In this document: in pieces, positions 60,528-64,000 of the stretch | Position numbering within the stretch: position 1 is the stretch's first letter | Layout of the letters: each line of letters begins with the position of its first letter | From: Ottelia alismoides | Lineage: Eukaryota; Streptophyta; Magnoliopsida; Alismatales; Hydrocharitaceae | NCBI GenBank assembly: GCA_037367405.1 | Contig: JAZKJV010000603.1 | Location: 992,001 to 1,056,000 of the forward strand | Length of the DNA: 64,000 nucleotides | Reading direction: 5' to 3' | Translations under genes and position numbers: made by a program | The notes under the pieces: generated by a model | Seen by the model: the letters and a program-made list of their open reading frames with translations, nothing else | Database searches by the model: none | Told to the model about the DNA's origin: nothing

Positions 60528-60976
60528 CACTACAACAAAATTGAGCTATAGCAACGTTTTTTTTCAAAATATGTCGTTAATTAGCCATTGTTAAATATAT
60601 TGACGACAATATTCATTATGAATTGATTTTTCACACTTAAAATTAGCGATGGATAACATATATGTCATTATATCTTTACCAACGCTACAATAGTGATGCT
60701 TATATGTTGCTATTTTTCAAACTTCTAATTAATCATCGCTAGATTTTGAACTAAAAAATAGCGATGATTAGTTGATATTTTGAAAATAACAATGGATAAG
60801 CGTTGCTATATGGACAGTTGCTAATGATTTAGCAACAAATATACTATTCGTCACTAATTTCAAGTATGAAAACTCATTTCGCAACAAATAATATCGTCCT
60901 TATATATTTAGCAACGACTAATTTAGTGACAAATTTTGAAAAAAAAATGTCGTTATAGCTCAATTTTTTTGTAGTG
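60528..60976. mobile_element. CACTA-type MITE nested in the hAT-like element (449 bp)
   Basis: The ends are CACTACAACAAAATTGAGCT and, inverted on the right, CACTACAAAAAAATTGAGCT, with similarity continuing for about 40 bp. Flanking trinucleotides are TAT and TAC. The CACTA start and 3-bp target are typical of the CACTA/En-Spm superfamily. The interior repeats short AGCAAC/GTTGCT-like words and codes for nothing. Confidence 0.8.
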
Positions 60977-61378
60977 TACATTTCAAAATTTAAATTATAT
61001 TATATTTTAACCTTCTATTTGCTAATAAAAATACTAATTTTCTAATTATAACTTAGAAAAATACAATATCGTCGCTATATGTTCCTGAGAAAAACATAAT
61101 ATCAGTTGTCACTTTAGTGGTTAATATATTATCAAATATGTTCCTATTTAAAGAAGTATAATAACATGAGCTCATAATAAGTCTACAATATAATATATAT
61201 GGAACATTAGTACATTGGAATTCACCTTACAATATAATATATATGAAACATTACCATGATGGAATTCACATTCACATATATGGACATATATAGTTCTAAG
61301 GTGCCCTGTGCCCACGAAATAAAATTATATCGATCTACAATTTGGTTGGATATAATATATGTATATATACGATTAAAT

Positions 61379-61747
61379 GAGGCTACACCCTGAGTGTAGC
61401 CAATTGGCTACTCCCACCCCCGTTTTCTCTCTTTTTTTATTTTTTTTGGAAATAGAAAATGTGTATATTCATCACTATATCCCCCTAACATGTCATTCAA
61501 TTTCGTCCGAAACAGAGACTCATATGCCCTCCATCTGAAGGGGTTCAATTTCAGCAATTCTGAAACCGTTAAAATTTGCCAGCCTTAATGGAGGGGATAA
61601 AAGTCTCGAATTAAGTTGAATTTTGAATGACATCATGGTGACATATTGTGATCTAAATTCCAATAGGTTTTATTTCAGAAAAATAAAAAAATACAGGGGA
61701 AAAGGGATGGGAGTATGTAAGCTGGCTACATCCAGGGAGCATACTCC
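61379..61747. mobile_element. Small inverted-repeat element (MITE-like)
   Basis: The left end (CCCTGAGTGTAGCC, then TACTCCCACCCCCGTTTT) and the right end read in reverse (CCCTGGATGTAGCC, then TACTCCCATCCCTTTTCCC) form imperfect inverted repeats of about 60 bp, enclosing about 250 bp. Target duplication and superfamily are not clear. Confidence 0.55.
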
Positions 61748-61753
61748 ATTTTC

Positions 61754-61792
61754 ACACACATACACGCACACACGCATGCACACACACATTTA
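61754..61792. repeat. CA-rich microsatellite
   Basis: Alternating CA/TG-type dinucleotides with interruptions (CACACACATACACGCACACA and similar). An (AT)n run follows near 61886-61909. Confidence 0.8.
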
Positions 61793-62106
61793 ATTACTAC
61801 CTATGTAGATAGTTACAACTGTGGATATATGTACCGATTGTTGAACATGCAACTCCTCTTGCGTATATATTATATACAAATATAAATATTATATATATAT
61901 ATATATAATATTCCTTATCGAGACCCCTATCGAGTTATCGAGCCGAGCAGGGATCATTTCGAGCTCAACTCGTTAAGCTATCTAGCACAAAATTCTGGCT
62001 CGGACTCGACTCAATAACTTAATGAGCCAGGCTCGCGAGCCCTTATCGAGCCAAGCTCGAGCCTGATTCATCGAACCTTGACTTAATAACCAGCCTTAGA
62101 CACAAG

Positions 62107-62876
62107 TGTAGTTGTAAAAATGAGGTAGGTGTACAAGTGTTAGTATAGAAACTCGAAAGGACAATGTAACCATCTTAAGAAAGAATTTCCAAGTCAAATA
62201 CTGTGTAATTTATGGTTGAATGTGGTCGGTAATTGACGTGCAAAATAGTAATATCTTCACGTTAACTTCTAAGGATTAATGCTTTAAATTTCAGTACTTA
62301 CAATGGTAATCAAACAGGAGGATGTGCTTAATAGATTGAAAGAGGTAACAAATATTCTCTCCATTCACCTTCTAAGTAAGGATATTAGGCGAGTGCTTGA
62401 ACTTGAAAAAAGAAGAAAGGAATTTGTGTTTCCATTTTTACCTCTTGAATCATCCCACACAAAAAATTTTGTTCTAGAGAAGAATTTATGTTGCTTTTAT
62501 CACTCCTAAAAAGGTAAAGCCCTATTATCCAATTATTGATTCGAAGCAAATCCATAGCTCACGGAAGATGGGGAAAAAATAAGCCAATAAGAAGTTGAAG
62601 AAATCTATAGAAAAATGTATACATATCAGGAGTAAAATGTACACATTTTTCTTCCAAGTAATATGTAGTCCCATATCATGAGAGTAGTACTCCATCAACC
62701 AATACATCAGATAACACCCAACCAAACCAATTTATATGCCACAATCATATAAAAACAAGAAAAGAAAATTGCATGGTTCTTATGAACAGGAAGAAGCCAA
62801 AACACCATAGCCAAAGAATTTGAATCCTAACTGTACATTTCATACAATTGCACGAAACAGGCCTACTCATGGAACA
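62107..62876. other. Intergenic region and probable 3' flank of the MGDG synthase gene
   Basis: AT-rich. The 68-codon plus-strand ORF 62303-62509 and the minus-strand ORF 62525-62725 show no recognisable domain. The part next to 62877 probably holds the 3' untranslated region and polyadenylation region of the minus-strand gene. I saw no exact AATAAA that clearly marks the end. Confidence 0.5.
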
Positions 62877-62896
62877 CCCCCCCCCCCCCCCCCCCC
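62877..62896 (-). repeat. Run of 20 C (20 G in the gene's sense) in the predicted 3' UTR
   Basis: An unbroken C homopolymer begins 37 bases downstream of the stop codon of the MGDG synthase gene. In the transcript it would be a 20-base G run, able to form G-quadruplexes. The length may be affected by sequencing error. Confidence 0.85.
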
Positions 62897-62932
62897 AACT
62901 GTACAAGCTTCAAACACCATCATTCTTGGTGC

Positions 62933-64000
62933 TTACAATGGATTAAAGAATGATGAAGTTACGGGATATGAAATCTTAGACATGGCACCTTGCTGGAGAG
63001 TGAGCTCATTTATGTCCCTGACAATATCAAAAACAGCTTCTGGTTGTGCTAACTTAAGAGCATTCTCAGACATCTCTTTCAGTTGGCTTGAATCAGGTCC
63101 AAACCACCTTGCAACCAAGTTTGCTGTTTCCTTAGGACTGTTGGAGAAGACACCGGCACCATTATCAACAACATATGGTACATTTCCAACTTCCTGCAGT
63201 AAACCATGTCGTGAACATGGCTCAAAAGGATGTGCAGCTATATATTTACTTGACATTCCAATATGATACTTAAGTTTACGGATGTAGTGTTTATAAGGAT
63301 TGGTTTTGCAATTCAAAAAGGACTAGCGGCAGAGCTTGTTGCCCGCTTGTCTACTATCTCAATGTAACCAACTTCGTAAGATATAATTTCTATAGTAAGT
63401 CATCCATGGATGAAGATTTTATTACAAAAAAAATATGATACTTAATGCCATGTAATTTGCTTTAACCTCTAACCTGTCCTGGAATGAAGTCATTGAGGAT
63501 GATCGGAAGACCACGTATAAGTGCTTCAGCTATTGTACCTGGTCCTGCCTGTATAAAAAAAAGGCCAAATAAGGTTGTAAGTCAAGTTATAATGAAAATT
63601 TGAGATATAGAGATCTATACCAAAAGGAATTTAATGCATGAAAAAACAATGGCAGGTAACCACAACCTTTGTAATAATACAATCACATGCTCCCATCCAT
63701 TTCTCCATCTGTTTCTCAAATCCTCTAATCTGCAATTATCAAAGTGGTTTTATAGAACATGATAAGAACTAGTTCATTAGTAGATCTATAATAGAATGCT
63801 CCAAATAAAATCCTCATATCCTAGAAAAATGTTATCGCTTGAAATAAATAAAAACTTCAACAGAATCAGAAAGAACTAGCCAAACAGATTTTGCAAATCG
63901 TGTTGCATAATTGTGTAAACATCCTTGATTTACTAATAATGAGAGAGTAGAGCAAAAAAATATAGCTTGCCTTGACAGGAATTTTCCATTCATTCGACTT
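62933..64000 (-). CDS. MGD: Monogalactosyldiacylglycerol synthase, C-terminal exons (partial)
   Basis: MGDG synthase (GT28 family) transfers galactose from UDP-galactose to diacylglycerol at the plastid envelope, making the main thylakoid lipid. Exons on the minus strand: 64000-63971 ([10 protein letters not shown], continues outside), 63729-63667 (21 codons, [18 protein letters not shown]), 63548-63474 (25 codons, [20 protein letters not shown]), 63193-62933 (86 codons plus stop). All join in frame. The family signatures [34 protein letters not shown] and PGQ followed by E.GNVPYVV are present; GPGTIAEAL belongs to the UDP-galactose-binding lobe. The visible 142 residues are the C-terminal third of a protein usually about 420-530 residues long. 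The tail ending in SSFFNPL suggests a type-B (MGD2/MGD3-like) paralogue, which is a weak inference. No disruption is visible. Confidence 0.93.
63730..63970 (-). other. Probable GC-AG intron of the MGDG synthase gene
   Basis: The upstream exon must end after IPVK to match the family (IPVK followed by V/I-RGF). The donor there reads AAG|GCAAGC, so the intron starts with GC. The acceptor is TTGCAG|ATT. The two other introns (63549-63666 and 63194-63473) have normal GT-AG ends. AAG|GCAAG is the preferred context of GC donors in plants. Confidence 0.75.

Larger units (their letters stand above)
60221..62098. mobile_element. Non-autonomous hAT-like DNA transposon
   Basis: The imperfect terminal inverted repeats are TAGGGTTGGCTATCGAG at the left and, read inward from the right, TAAGGCTGGTTATTAAG. 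They are flanked by an 8-bp target duplication, GTCACAAG (60213-60220) and GACACAAG (62099-62106), matching at seven of eight bases. Subterminal regions are rich in GAGCC/GGCTC words in both orientations. Eight-bp duplications and TAGGG-type ends fit the hAT superfamily. There is no transposase. The centre is occupied by other elements. Confidence 0.75.

Noticed and set aside
62820..63266. 148-codon plus-strand ORF
   Set aside because: It is the antisense shadow of the last MGDG synthase exon plus the C homopolymer.
63964..63980. GT donor two codons earlier (CCT|GTCAAG) for the MGDG intron
   Set aside because: It would remove the conserved V-K before RGF and has a poor donor context compared with AAG|GCAAGC.
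1..64000. CRISPR array, bacterial operon or phage features
   Set aside because: No regularly spaced identical repeats; composition, introns and LTR elements all indicate a plant nuclear genome.

Overview
The window looks like nuclear DNA of a flowering plant. About 60 kb is AT-rich, layered LTR-retrotransposon sequence (Athila-like Ty3/gypsy with tRNA-Asp primer sites, and Ty1/copia with initiator-tRNA-Met primer sites). Then comes a 2 kb DNA-transposon cluster, and at the right edge the last exons of a real host gene on the minus strand: a monogalactosyldiacylglycerol (MGDG) synthase with introns. I cannot name the species.

Layout. Positions 1-6084 hold the leader, primer-binding site and 4.6 kb 5' LTR of a minus-strand gypsy element (G0), which is inserted in the pol gene of an old plus-strand gypsy element (G1). 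G1 pol (RT, RNase H, integrase) runs from 6085 to 8366, is interrupted, and resumes at 43974. The interruption is a minus-strand gypsy-type element without gag-pol (G2, 8367-43968, target duplication ATGGG). G2 in turn holds a plus-strand copia element (C1, 11664-35470) and a solo LTR (35868-39030). C1 holds a young minus-strand gypsy element with gag-protease but no pol (G3, 13.2 kb, 16365-29567, target duplication ATCAT, nearly identical LTRs). Nesting is therefore four deep (G1 > G2 > C1 > G3). Boundaries rest on LTR termini, PBS/PPT placement and target duplications. G1 also carries a plus-strand solo LTR (46803-50055, CTAGC duplication).

From 50.5 to 60 kb lie two truncated minus-strand copia elements (C2, C3), alternating with 5'-truncated gypsy LTR pieces. 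From 60221 to 62098 is a hAT-like non-autonomous element with a nested CACTA-type MITE and another inverted-repeat element. The MGDG synthase 3' end follows (62933-64000, minus).

The most unusual structure is an array in the 3' untranslated region of three different gypsy elements (G1, G2, G3). It consists of 3-4 stem-loops, each directly followed on the element's sense strand by a copy of the polypurine tract (AAGTATAGGGGG-like). A second shared feature is a pair of CACGTG boxes spaced exactly 23 bp apart, next to a CCAAT box, in three related LTRs. G3's gag-protease frame is broken by four stops, all TAG and all explicable as CAG to TAG changes, plus two frameshifts. The MGDG synthase has an apparent GC-AG intron, and its predicted 3' UTR carries a 20-base G run.
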